A stretch of 64,000 bases of DNA, from NCBI GenBank assembly GCA_949987735.1, contig OX465295.1, forward strand, positions 81,417,049-81,481,048, in the 5' to 3' direction. This document shows positions 23,431 to 33,705 of the stretch, in pieces; the first letter of the stretch is position 1; each line of letters opens with the position of its first letter. The DNA is from Leucophora obtusa. Taxonomy: Eukaryota; Arthropoda; Insecta; Diptera; Anthomyiidae. The notes beneath the pieces were generated by a model. That model saw nothing but the letters and a program-made list of their open reading frames with translations, did no database searches and had not been told where the DNA came from. The translations under genes were made by a program, and so were the position numbers.

Positions 23431-23587
23431 TTACCATTCCATTCTTATTACCTCGTCTCCTAGACCATATATAACGCAACAGTTTTTGTGAATGCATTAA
23501 GTCGTTGTGAAGAACTCGAAGTGTGAAGTGCTAATTTGAGATAAAAAAATATTTTAAAAAAAATCATTCCAAATCAAGAAGTTTACA

Positions 23588-24895
23588 ATGAATCCACCAT
23601 CCTCTACACCGCAAGATGAAGCAATAACAACATCAACAACTATCGAAAACCCAATGAGTCATATACCCAGGCATGATGTTACTGTTTTTGGTGTGTCTAC
23701 TGATTTGACTGATCTTAATTTACAAACCCATCTGGATATCTTGAGATATTATTTTTACTTGAGCGAACAAAAAAAGTTGTCCTATAAAGCATTCACTATT
23801 CAAGTACAAGATAAGTTGATTGGAATTTGGGAAAAACTTGGTATGGAAATAATGCTGAAAAAAAGTGTATGTAATAAATTGAATAGATTGCTTGACAAAT
23901 ATCAAGAGCAAATCAAGAGAAGAAACAAACCCCAACAATTTACAGAGTATGTAAAATCTCTGGAAACAATTTTTTTCATTGGAACATGTAAATGCGATTT
24001 GAAGGCAGCTCCATGTGCATGCGGTTTGATTCCCGAACGCCTCAAAGAGTTTATGCACGATCAACATAATCAGAGAAGTCTAACAATGGATGGATTTGCG
24101 ATGGAAATTGAAGAGCAAGGAGCAACGTCTATGTCATCAATGCCAACATACCAAGATCCCGATGATTCAACATACGCACCGCCACCGGTTCAAGAAGATT
24201 TGGATATAAGCACAAGTTCACAATACACACAGAGATACGATTGTTTTAACTTTGCCTTGGTATGTGACAGATTTGGCGTGCCTGATAGAGTAGCATCAGC
24301 AATGGGAACAGCTCTTTTCCAAGATTTTAAAATGAAAGATATCCATGGCAAACCTCTCATCATGGATAAATCGAAAGTTCGCCGAGAAAAAGAGAAATGC
24401 AGACAAGAAGTGCTTCGCAAACGGTTAGATGATACCAATTTGTTAGCATTTTCTTTCGATGGCAGAAAAGATGATACTTTAACGAGAGATACAATTGATG
24501 AGAAGTATCATACTAGAATGGTAAAAGAACCTCATCTTGTTATTTTGAGAGAACCGAATTCTGAATTGATTGGTTACGTAAGACTGGAACATGAAACCGC
24601 TAAATACAAAACAACCAAATTAAATGATTTTTTCAACGATAAAAATATATCACTGGATGCATTAATTGGCATATGCACTGACGGTGAGCCAACAAACACT
24701 GGCCCAAACGGTGGAATTATACGACGATTCGAATTGCTGTTAAAAAGACCATTGCATTGGTTCGTTTGCCTTCTACACTTCAACGAACTTCCGTTTCGGC
24801 ATTTGTTTGAAGCTTTGGATAAATCAACCAGCACTGGACCAAGATCGGCAACCGGAAAATTGAGCCGTCAAATCGAAACTTGTGAAACTCTTCCG
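23588..24895 (+). CDS. hAT-like transposase, exon 1
   Basis: The reading frame has 436 codons from an ATG preceded by AT-rich leader. By inference it encodes the nuclear recombinase of the surrounding transposon. A CxC-x6-CxC cluster with following His residues (Cys134, 136, 143, 145; His157, 160) may bind zinc and DNA in place of a BED finger. Candidate hAT-like catalytic landmarks follow in order: SFDGRKD (Asp291), CTDGEPTNTG (Asp365) and CLLHFNE (Cys394/His397, like the hAT CxxH motif). It ends at CCG/GTAAGT, a good phase-0 donor. I recall similar uncharacterised proteins in many arthropods. No frame damage is visible in this exon. Other 8-bp-duplication superfamilies are possible. Confidence 0.85.
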
Positions 24896-24968
24896 GTAAG
24901 TTATTGCTATCACTCATTTATTATAATTGTCAACCGTTTTTAATTGTTTTATTTTTATATATTTTCAG
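24896..24968 (+). other. 73-bp intron of the transposase gene
   Basis: GTAAGT donor, AT-rich body and TATTTTCAG acceptor. Removal joins LP to VVDGFQ in frame (phase 0). Without splicing the frame ends 15 codons later. Confidence 0.85.
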
Positions 24969-25532
24969 GTGGTGGACGGCTTTCAGAAAATTGAGTTGAA
25001 AAATATGCCCCCTGCTCCAGAAAAAATTGAATTTTCCACCGATTCCAAGTACTTATACGACATGGCCCATGCAATTTCTAGCGGCGTGGTTTCAGTGGAT
25101 CTGGCAAACATCAAACCAGGGAAAATTGTACATTCTCGGTGGCTCACCAAGGCCGCTAGACTATTACGATTATATGTGACAACGGAAAATCCAGATGCAA
25201 ATTTAAGAATACTGGTTGAATTTATAATTACATGTTATGTGCCAATGTACTTAAATATCAAGTATTACAGCTCTGTCGTGTACGGTAGTAGATTATTTTT
25301 CAAATTCATTAGTTGGTCAAGATTTCTAGAACCTCGTTTACGCAAAATTGTCAATAAAGTAATTACAGATAATTCATATTATGCGCATTCGGAAAATATC
25401 TTGTTACCAATGTTGTTTGATGATAGCAAAGAAAAGCGCGACTGTGCTATCAAGATAATTCTACGCTATCGAACCGATGTTGACGACCCAACGGGACTTA
25501 GAGATTATAAAAAACCAGATATAAGCTTATAA
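24969..25532 (+). CDS. hAT-like transposase, exon 2 (prematurely ended)
   Basis: Continues the transposase for 187 codons with HSRWLTKAARLLRLYV (Arg-Trp at about residues 493-494 of the joined protein), matching the RW motif that follows CxxH in hAT transposases. FIITCYVPMYLNIKYYSS and AHSENILLPMLFDD come next. The frame stops at 25530-25532 because of a 22-bp tandem duplication (25505-25526 and 25527-25548). Ignoring one duplicate, the frame runs on into the remnant at 25549-25848. The duplication is not a multiple of three and is the main inactivating lesion. Confidence 0.85.
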   Translation: MVDGFQKIELKNMPPAPEKIEFSTDSKYLYDMAHAISSGVVSVDLANIKPGKIVHSRWLTKAARLLRLYVTTENPDANLRILVEFIITCYVPMYLNIKYYSSVVYGSRLFFKFISWSRFLEPRLRKIVNKVITDNSYYAHSENILLPMLFDDSKEKRDCAIKIILRYRTDVDDPTGLRDYKKPDISL

Positions 25533-25548
25533 AAAACCAGATATAAAC

Positions 25549-25848
25549 TTTTATTGCACAAGTTACACGGAAATGATCAATATGAATGACATAAATGACG
25601 TATTTGAACCACCATTCACGCGAAGCATTCCATACGATACTTTGAAAGAATATTTAAATCAAGATGATCCACCGTTTAATGATCCAAAAATTCCATCACA
25701 CATACAAGAAACAGAACGACACGTTCAATTGCTAGCTAGCGTTTCCAAACGAGTTATACCGGAAAATGTAGAGGCTGTTATGGCGACGACATTATAGAGC
25801 CGTGCGAAATTGCCCAGACTTGAAAGCAAAAAAGACTTCAAACAGTAA
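25549..25848 (+). pseudogene. hAT-like transposase, C-terminal remnant
   Basis: After the 22-bp duplication the frame resumes: FYCTSYTEMINMNDINDVFE, then PPFTRSIPYDTLKEYLN and ERHVQLLASVSKRVIPE. A TAG at 25795-25797 replaces the Glu codon seen in the left-TIR copy. The family ending ESKKDFKQ and stop codon lie beyond it at 25825-25848. Thus two lesions separate this part from the main frame. From 25710 onward it is also part of the right TIR. Confidence 0.85.
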
Positions 25849-26298
25849 TTTTTTATTTTTTCTTTTCTATTACTAAGTTAAATTAATTTTTTCATTTACA
25901 TATGTTCTGACTAAATAAATTTCTAAGGAGAAAAAATAAATAAAATAATAAAAATAAATAAAATAAATAAAAAATAATAAAATAAAGTGCCAAAAATGGT
26001 GATTTTTTAAAATGTTTGTATGGGGAACCCCCCAGGGGAGTTCCAGGGGGTGTGCCACTGGCATGGGTGGATCGGCCCTCCAAAGTTAGTGGGGGTCGGT
26101 CATACATTTGGACTCGATTGGGGCACTCTAAATGGGTCAAAGTGTGATTTTTCAAAACTTGACCCTACGGGACAAAAGTCAACAGTTGGGGGGTAGTAGA
26201 ATTCGTTTTAGAGGTATGGTTCCTTCGGCAAAGTTTCTTATTTTGATTCCCTGAGCCATGGGCGATTTTTTTGCCTCCCCACAAATCGACCCGGCCTA
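25710..26298. repeat. Right TIR of hAT-like element
   Basis: A 589-bp inverse copy of the left arm. It covers the last ~45 codons of the gene, a 3' non-coding AT-rich segment and the terminal TAGGCCGGGTCGATTT complement. Confidence 0.9.
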
Positions 26299-26306
26299 AT
26301 GTCTTG

Positions 26307-26525
26307 TATTATCTTTGCTTCGCTAAGTTTTGGAAACAATGTTTAGGGAAATGGAATGCTAATCCATTTGTGGCCAAAGATTTTTCAAAGTTTTTTACCA
26401 CACCAAGTTTTATATGCAATGGTGGTAAAATGGCCTATTATGCTTCTAGCTCTTGGCTCCCATTGTATCTTGGAATATAAGTTGCCGGTTCATCTGCTAT
26501 CCCATTTGCATAAAAAACATTCCTA
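26307..26525. other. Short flank, nothing recognised
   Basis: Unique-looking sequence between two mobile elements. Overlapping frames at 26271-26580 have no known motif. Confidence 0.4.
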
Positions 26526-27250
26526 CACTCAAAATAATACATCTCTGGGCTGGACAGAAAAATTTGTTACTTTAACTTAAAATTTGTTGGTTTTGAAATT
26601 TTTTTGTTAAATTTAACAAATCTATATTTAAGTAAAAAATTTGTAAAATTACAGTCTTATTTGTAATTATACTGAGTCGTGAATTTTGTTCTCGGGACAT
26701 TCCCCGGTCCTAATTCACATAATCTAAGGGCGTAAGAGCACTCCGAGGGAGCAAACATTTTGGCCGTTTTGCTCTATCTCGCTTAAATTTCGAGATATGG
26801 GCCGTTTTATGAAGTGGAAAATTTTTATTAAAAATTTTCAAGGGGATGTTGAAGAGTTAGGGGTGGTCGAAATTTTCGCCGATTTTGCTTTATCTCTCTT
26901 AGTTTTCGAGATATCGGCCATATTAAAGAACCGGGAGGGAAAGAAATAGTGCCATCTTTAAAACTTTGCATACGATGGTGGCGCCAAATACCGGGTAATA
27001 ACAGAAACAAGAAAATATTATATTTTAACAATAAACTGTGTAAAATTTAACGAATGGGTCCTTAAAAATTAGTTATAAATAATTTTGGAAATTAACACTC
27101 AAAATTAGTTAAAGTACTGAGGATTTTTAGTATTGTGTTAAATTAAGTTAACTAAAATCTTTGTTGAAATCACTGTTTCAACTAAAAATTTAGTCAAATC
27201 GATTTGAAACCCGTTTGACAGATTTTTCTACTGACGTTTTATTTTAAGTG
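26526..27250. mobile_element. MITE, CACTCAAAATAATA type, with insertion
   Basis: Second copy of the 10070-10465 family. Left end CACTCAAAATAATACATC, right end TTTTATTTTAAGTG. About 355 bp (about 26692-27048) interrupt it, containing GAGATATGGGCCG and GAGATATCGGCC words not present in the other copy. Confidence 0.75.
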
Positions 27251-27782
27251 CAGCAATGCATTTAAATATTCTTGTAATTACAGGTTGCTGTTTCATCGTA
27301 TGTTGTAGCGTCAAAATGTTTACCGAACAAAACAAAAATTAAATTACCTTTGCACCATAGCATTAAGCAGTTGTAACAATTGCGACAACAATACCTTAGT
27401 GTCTACAGTTCATCAGAGATAACTTCCAGTTCAAAATATCTTTTGTAAATGTCTTCCACTTTGCTGTTAAAGAAAAAAGATCAGAAATAGTATGCTTGCC
27501 CCAGACAGAGCAAAATCAATCATATTTTTCCAAATAATTAGATATTTTTGGCGAATCTGAAATTTTATTATCCTGTAATTTATATTAAGTAAATTTGTTT
27601 TTTGAATCGCAGCCGATAAATAATATTCTGTACTCCATAACTATTATATGAAACCTCATAGTAACACGTTTCTGTACAATAAGGAAAAGATTGATTTTGA
27701 ATTTTGCTTCTCATTGATTTTTTGGTAACAAAACGGATGTTAATAGTCAATCTGAAGCTTATAAAGTTGGTTGCTATTGTTA
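27251..27782. other. AT-rich stretch, nothing recognised
   Basis: No gene or repeat terminus was identified. Confidence 0.45.
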
Positions 27783-28395
27783 CCCAGCAAAACCTTTGTA
27801 ATATATAAAATCGCTTACCCTTGCATTACTTGTAATACCTAATTCGTATTTTTGGATGATTTATTGGTATAAATAATACATTTTTCTATAAAATTTTGGA
27901 AATTCAGTTCCTTGTTAAAAATCTGTGAATTTAAAATTAGTATTCGGTTTAAAAAAAAATTAATATTTAAACAATATATTATTGAAAACTCCCTACATGT
28001 AAGCTCAGAATAAAATGTTACTAGGTAAGGAGTTACATCGATGGACATGCCCTTGTTAAAATTAAAAGTAAGAGCTTACCCCTCCACTAAAAAACCCGTA
28101 TTTCTATGACCAAATCTTGTATATTTTTTTTTCAAAATTTTTTGTTAAAAATATGTAAATTTTAATTTAATACTCAATACAAAATAAACTGAAATTTTAA
28201 CAAAAGAAAAGCATATTACTTTAAGGTTATTTGTAACCTAGCATAGGGCATAGGCAGGCGTAACATGTAAGTTCAGAATAACATAATACTAGGTAAGCAG
28301 TTACCTCGATGGACATGTCTTAGTTAAAACAATAGGTTTTGGAATAGAAAAGTAAGATGGTAGTTACTTTTATTTCTGTCATTACCGGGTAATAG
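27783..28395. mobile_element. Probable TIR element, CCCRG type
   Basis: Left end TACCCAGCAAAACC; right end ATTACCGGGTAATAG, an inverse relative. Inside, TAAGCTCAGAATAAAATGTT and ACATCGATGGACATGCC recur as GTTCAGAATAACATAATA and CCTCGATGGACATGTC about 280 bp later. The boundaries are approximate. Confidence 0.45.
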
Positions 28396-28419
28396 AAAGT
28401 TTTTTAGGGTAGGTATGAT

Positions 28420-28538
28420 AAGGCAAACGAGTGCACGAGATTTACGCCAATTCTGATAAAAGTGCGAATTAACCCTTAAACACATTTTCAGTTTTGACTT
28501 ATTTCTGACATTGAAGTTAAATTTTCTACTTTAATGTC
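28420..28538 (+). repeat. Dispersed repeat, left part (copy 1)
   Basis: Matches 43395-43528: ATTAACCCTTAAACA, GTTTTGACTTATTTCTG and ATTGAAGTTAAATTTTC are shared. The repeat resumes at 28995-29100 after an LTR-element fragment. Confidence 0.75.
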
Positions 28539-28787
28539 TGTAGGGATCTTTCCCTACATGAACTTTATAGTTTTCAAAAATATTATATAAAGTAACCTTT
28601 TTAAATTTGTTTTTAGTTTTCAATTTTTTATAAATTATTATTCTATCTATATTTTTATAAATAAAAACATCTAAAAATAAATATTCTTAATTTTATTTAT
28701 GGAATCTCTTGAGGTTCCTAAAATGATAACAACAAGTTTTATAAAGTATAAAATGCATCAGAAAATCATGTAGTGGTAATCACTACA
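28539..28787 (-). mobile_element. 249-bp 3' LTR of a Ty3/gypsy-like element
   Basis: On the minus strand it runs TGTAGTGATTACC... to ...GATCCCTACA, with TG/CA ends. A purine tract (28791-28801, GAGAGGGGAAG) lies directly upstream as the polypurine tract. TATAAAA- and AATAAA-type words occur inside. It follows the integrase end at 28812-28994. There is no matching 5' LTR in the window. Confidence 0.75.
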
Positions 28788-28790
28788 TGA

Positions 28791-28801
28791 CTTCCCCTCT
28801 C
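28791..28801 (-). promoter_or_regulatory. Polypurine tract
   Basis: GAGAGGGGAAG on the minus strand between the pol stop codon and the LTR start, the position where plus-strand DNA priming occurs in LTR retrotransposons. Confidence 0.7.
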
Positions 28802-28811
28802 AGAAATAATG

Positions 28812-28994
28812 TTATAAAATCTCATAAGTGGTTTGGTTCTGATTGTTATGGTCCTTGTTAAAGTACTGGTCGTCTTTATTAATAAAAGCTGGTTTAATCA
28901 AATCAATAGAAATTGATCGAATGGAATTTCCATACTGAATTTTAAAAATTTTGTTAGACTTCTCTAAGACTCTGAAAGGACCCTCAAAAGGAGC
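28812..28994 (-). pseudogene. Ty3/gypsy integrase C-terminal end (5'-truncated)
   Basis: An open frame of 60 codons plus stop on the minus strand begins APFEGPFRVLEKSNKIF and continues SISIDLIKPAF. The GPF with a small beta-rich segment is the GPY/F module at the integrase C-terminus of Ty3/gypsy elements, which helps bind DNA during integration. The stop codon is followed within about 10 bases by the polypurine tract and LTR, so this copy has no room for an env gene. The frame is undamaged but everything upstream is missing, and non-retrotransposon repeat begins at about 28995. Reverse transcriptase is not seen anywhere in the window. Confidence 0.75.
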
Positions 28995-29100
28995 AGATAA
29001 GCCATTTTAGGAACCTGCTTTAATTGAAGAGTTAGAGGTTTAAAATGTTCCACAGAAATGTTCTTCATAGTGTTTTACATAAGTTTGCTGAATACATCCC
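28995..29100 (+). repeat. Dispersed repeat, right part (copy 1)
   Basis: Continuation of the 28420 repeat. AGAGTTAGAG(G)GTTAAAATGTTCC and AGTGTTTTACATAAGTT match 44775-44815. The retrotransposon fragment between the two parts is an insertion. Confidence 0.7.
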
Positions 29101-29405
29101 ATATCTATTGTGTGTATAATTTAAACATTTTTTTTTTGGCAAATTTGGGCGTTTATTGTGAAGCATAGGTACAATATAAATTAATCCAAAGTATTGGCCA
29201 TCGTTAGCTATGACCTTTTCCCACTTTTTGGCCACATATCTTTTTGGCACCATTTCGGACATTCAACGTCTTTCAACGTCTCTCGGCTTCAATTCGTGTA
29301 GTACCAAATTTCCTTGTTTTTCAATGAATTGAATGAAGCAATTTTTAAATGTTTAATAGTAAATTTAAAATCAGAATATTAAAGTTCATAAGGATCAGAC
29401 AGTAT
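29101..29405. other. Unannotated spacer
   Basis: A 65-codon minus frame (29065-29262) contains SEMVPKRYVAKKWEKVI. It is vaguely helix-rich but I recognise no family. Nothing else was seen. Confidence 0.35.
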
Positions 29406-30150
29406 TTATACCCTACACCACTACGTGGAGAGGATATTATAAGTTTGTGCTGGTGTTTGTAACACCAAAAGATATTGATCCTAGACCCACCTTATAGTAT
29501 ACCGATCGGCTCAGAATTTGTTTTTATTTCGATTTAACGATGTCCGTCTGTCCGTCTGTCCGTCTGTCTGTCCATGCATTCTTGTGCGCATTCTACAGGT
29601 CGCAGGTTGGTACACCGACTTACTTCGGCCCAAGGACGACACCTATTGATTTTGGTTGAAATCGGTCCATGTTTAGACCTAGTGCCCATATAAGGGTACC
29701 CCCCAAAATTGTCTTTTTTACACGCTGCAGGTCGCAAATACCAAGATATTTCAATGAAATTTGGTACACATACCTATGTGGGCCCAAGGACGAAGCTTAT
29801 TGATTTTGGTTAACATCGGTCCATGTTTAGACCTAGTGCTTGTATAATTATTGGCTTGGTTACACGCTGCAGGTCGCAAATACGAAGATATTTCAATGAA
29901 ATTTGGTTCGCTGACTTACATGGTCCCAAGGAAAAAACCTAGATTCTACATAGGATCGGTCCATATTTGGACCTATCGCCCATATGGGCTATGTTTTCGA
30001 TTTTCTCTTCTTTTATGATTTTATAGAAAATTTTGACACAAGTCCGTTTTAACCCATTCAAATTTCGAATCAAAACATTAGTTGGCTTTAAGTCAGACTG
30101 GTGTAGGGTATTATATAGTCGGCATGCCCGACTTTAACCTTTTTACTCGT
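29406..30150 (-). mobile_element. DINE-1/mini-me-like repeat, copy D (both ends)
   Basis: Complete minus-strand copy: 3' terminus TTATACCCTACACCACTACG at the left, GTCY tract at 29545-29573, about three diverged 153-bp-type units, and the 5' terminus CCTTTTTACTCGT at the right. The subterminal GGTGTAGGGTATT (30102-30114) is the inverted partner of the left end. Confidence 0.85.
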
Positions 30151-30826
30151 TTTTTAAGTATATTTTTTTTAATATCTCCATGATCTACACAATCCTGAAA
30201 AAAAAAATGTTTGCGTAGTTAATAGAAGCCACAAATTATTATGAAACCTCATAATTAATTGAATTTTTGGCTATAAAACTTATACCACTATTCATTTAAT
30301 AAATATATTTAAAATGAAAATATTCACAACACTAAATTTGGTAAAGGGTATGTATTTTAACTTATTTTGTTGGTGCATTCATATATAGATGTATAACTGT
30401 GGTTTCGTAATTTAAATGCATTTTGTTGTCCACGATGTTTGTGTTGTTATACCTTAACCCATATCTGATGAAGCTAATGGTTTGTTGGCTATTCATAATA
30501 AGCTTTTTAAAATTGGTTATACTATGGTATAATTGTTTTAACACCTCTTTTGTTTTGCAATAGGGTACAGACAAATTCAAAAGTACTAATACAAAAACAG
30601 TCTGGGTAAAATGTATATGGATTTTTGATTATAAAATTTGCGAAAATTAAAAAAAGAAAAAATCTTCATATATATTTAGTTATATTTATGAGGCTTTCCC
30701 AACCAATTGCCCAGCTGAAGCCCGTATGATACTAGCTTTATTTTGTATTGATCAAATATTTGAGAACAGTTCAAATCTATAGTCATATGAAAATTACCAT
30801 ACTTTCTTAAAAATGTTCAACTTTAA
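30151..30826. other. AT-rich stretch, nothing recognised
   Basis: The 72-codon minus frame at 30362-30580 has no known motif. Confidence 0.4.
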
Positions 30827-30960
30827 GGCAAACATAGGCGTTCAATATTATTGATCAATGTTTTTAAAATCAACCAATCAGAAAAAGTATTGAAAAATAA
30901 ATGTTCTGAATGCTGTTAAAAGCACATTAAAAGCAAAATGTCTTTTTTTTAAACATAGTG
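30827..30960 (+). mobile_element. Left part of the TTAA-type MITE
   Basis: Begins just after TTAA (30823-30826) with GGCAAACATAGGCGTTCAAT then ATTATTGATCAAT, as in 13295-13431. The right arm is lost or diverged. Confidence 0.55.
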
Positions 30961-31757
30961 TGCGTTTATCAGGTGGTAGTCAGAAAACAAACATATAATC
31001 CACGTATGAATTTTTTTGATCATTATACATTAGAGTGGGCCGAACTTTGACGAATTGCGAATTTCAAAAACGGGGGGTGCGGAAAAGTTGCGTATGCTTC
31101 ACGTTCAAGTTCCCCGCAAAGCGGTTGAAATTTAGAAATTTCGGAATGTTTAAAAAAAATCCTTAAATTTTGTTAAGAAATATTTGTTGTTGTGATATAT
31201 TATTTCTAATAAATTATAGTTCGCTGAATCCAAAAAAAAAAAAAAATTTTTTAATCGGCCGAAGGGATTCGGAAATATTGCTACTTGAATTTTGCTGAAA
31301 AACACGTTATTTTTCATTTTTCAGTCGAGTCTTCAAAAAGTTAGTCTAAAAATGTTTTTAATTTTTTTCATTTTCAAACCTTCTATCTATATAAAATTAT
31401 CTTTCATTTGAGTGTAAAAAAGTTTAAAAATGTTGAAGGGTATTCCAAGGACGTGATCAGAGATTTTACCCATTTATGCTTTTGGATTAACATAAAATAA
31501 CATTTTTATGACTGGCCTATCGTTTTTAATAAATTTGGGTATTTTGATAATAAATATAAAATAGCGTGATCGGATCTCGAGATCTGGGACACAATGCTCC
31601 AAAAATTATCATATTTGTTGTCCACACAATGTTCCAAAAGTATCCTACTTTATATTTGTCGTTGCATTAAAACAATATTTTAGAACGAAATTAAATACCT
31701 AATAGTTTTTTTGTAAAAGTTTTGAAAAATATTTTACACACTGTGCCACAAAAAAAA

Positions 31758-32274
31758 ACGAGTAAAAAGGTTAAAGTCGGGCATGCCGACTATACAATAC
31801 CCTACACCAGTCTGGTTAAAAGCCAACTAATGTTTGGATCCGAAATTCGAATAGGTTAAAATGGGGCTTGTGTCAAAATTTTCTATAATGTGAGTCAGCG
31901 AACCAAATTTCATTAAAACATCTTAATATTTGCCACCTGCAGTTTATAACCAAGCCAATTTTGGGGGGGACCCTTATATGGGCACTAGGTCTAAACAAGG
32001 ACCGCTGTTAACCAAAATCAATATACTTCGTCCTTGAGCTGATGTAGGTCGGTGTACCAAATTTCATCAAAAGATCTTAATATTTGCGACCTGTAGAGTG
32101 CGCACAAGAATACATGGACAGACAGACAGACGGACGGACGGACAGACGGACATCGTTAAATCGAAATAAAATAATTCTGAGTCGATCGGTGTACTATAAG
32201 GTAGGTCTGGGACCAATATTTTTTGGTGTTACAAACATCAGCACAAACTTATAATACCCTGACCACATAGTGGT
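31758..32274 (+). mobile_element. DINE-1/mini-me-like repeat, copy B (nested)
   Basis: Short copy with intact 5' end (ACGAGTAAAAAGGTTAAAG), about one 153-bp unit, the GACA/GACG tract (32116-32151) and most of the 3' end (ACCACATAGTGGT). It lacks the final GTAGGGTATAA. It is inserted in the left half of the foldback at 31028-33705. Confidence 0.85.
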
Positions 32275-32960
32275 TATATTCAATTAAAAATGTAATTGAA
32301 TATAACTTAATACATTAGTGTTCAGTAAATATTATACAAAATTAAATTGCGTGTTTTGATTCAAAATTTTGTAACACAATGTTCGAAAAGTATACTCGTT
32401 TTTGTCCACACAATATTCGAAAAGTATTCTACTTTATATTTTTTGTTTTAGTAGGAGGATATTTTAGAATAAATTTAAACAGTTAATAGTTTCTTTGTAA
32501 AAGTTTTGAAAAATAGTGTATACACTGTGCCACAAAAGTATATATACAAAAATGGAATTGTTTATAACTTAACACATTAGTTTTTAGTAAATATCGTAAA
32601 AATTTAATTGCATGCTTGGATTCAAAATTTTGTAAAACAATGTTTGTAAAGTATCCAATTTTTTATCCACACAATGTTCGAAATGTGTTTTAATTAATAT
32701 TTTTGTGGCACAGTGTATAAAATATTTTTCTTACTACAACAAAAAATAAAAAGTAGAATACTTTTCGAATATTTTGTGGACAAAAAAGAGTATACTTTTC
32801 GAACATTGTGTTACAAAATTCTAAATCCAAACAAGCAATTTCATTTTGTATAATATTTACTGAACACTAATGTATTAAATCATATTTAATTACATTTTTT
32901 TAGGTACTTTTGTTGCACAGTGTATAAAATATTTTTCAAAACTTTTACAAAAAAAACTAT
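32275..32960. repeat. Direct and inverted ~200-370-bp units
   Basis: CACTGTGCCACAAAA near 31739 and 32525 and its complement near 32701 and 32907 mark unit ends. TTCGAAAAGTAT and GTCCACACAAT words recur in both orientations. This is the scrambled core of the foldback. Confidence 0.65.
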
Positions 32961-33705
32961 AAGGTATTTAATTTTATTCTAAAATATTCTTTTAATACAA
33001 CAAAAAATATAAAGTAGGATACTTTTCGAACATTTTGTGGACAAAAGAGAGTATACTTTTCGAGCATTGTGTCCCAAATCTCGAGATCCGATCACGCTAT
33101 TTTATATTTATTACCAAAATACCCACAATTAATAAAAAAGATAGACCAGTCATAAAAATGTTACTTTATGTTAATCCAAAACCATAAATGGGTAAAATCT
33201 CTGATCACTTAATAAAAAAACAGTGATCACAAAAAACAATCACTTTTGACTCTGAAAATTTTTACAACTTTTGTCGCAGCGTCCTTGGAATACCTTCAAC
33301 TCAAATGAAAGATAATTTTATATAGATAGTAGGTTTGAAAATTAAAAACATTTTTAAACTAAGTTTTTGAAGACTCGACTGAAAAATGAAAAAACATGTT
33401 TTTCAGCAAAATTCAAGTAGCAATATTTCAGAACCCCTTCGGCCGATTAAAACATTTTTATTTTTTTTTGATTCAGCGAACTATAATTTATTAGAAATAA
33501 TATATCACAACAACAAATATTTCTTAACAAAATTTAAGGATTTTTTTTAAACATTCCGAAATTTCGAAATTTCAACCGCTTTGCGGGGACCTTGAACGTG
33601 AACCGATTTTCAAAATTTTTTACTGTTTGCTGGACGCATACGCAACTTTTCCGCACCCCCCGTTTTTGAAATTCGCAATTCGGCAAAGTTCGGCACACTC
33701 TATTA

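Larger units (their letters stand above)
22147..26298 (+). mobile_element. 4.15-kb hAT-like DNA transposon with long TIRs
   Basis: Termini TAGGGCGGGTCGATTT (22147) and TAGGCCGGGTCGATTT (inverse, ending 26298) are flanked by the exact 8-bp duplication ATGTCTTG (22139-22146 and 26299-26306). Eight-bp duplications are characteristic of hAT and a few other superfamilies. The right arm is 25710-26298. The left arm is 22147-23042 and includes an extra ~300-bp insertion. Both arms contain the 3' end of the coding region. Between them lies a two-exon transposase-like gene on the plus strand, now broken. The superfamily is inferred from the duplication and the protein layout. Confidence 0.88.
31028..33705. 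mobile_element. 2.7-kb foldback element, CATTAGAGTG ends
   Basis: TA-flanked. The ends CATTAGAGTGGGCCGAACTT and, inverse, TAATAGAGTGTGCCGAACTT extend into arms of roughly 700 bp (31028-31735 and about 32960-33705), with landmarks AAAACGGGGGGTGCGGAAAA and CGTGATCGGATCTCGAGATC. The middle holds a rolling-circle repeat and several direct and inverted copies of a segment ending CACTGTGCCACAAAA. No transposase is visible. Confidence 0.85.
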
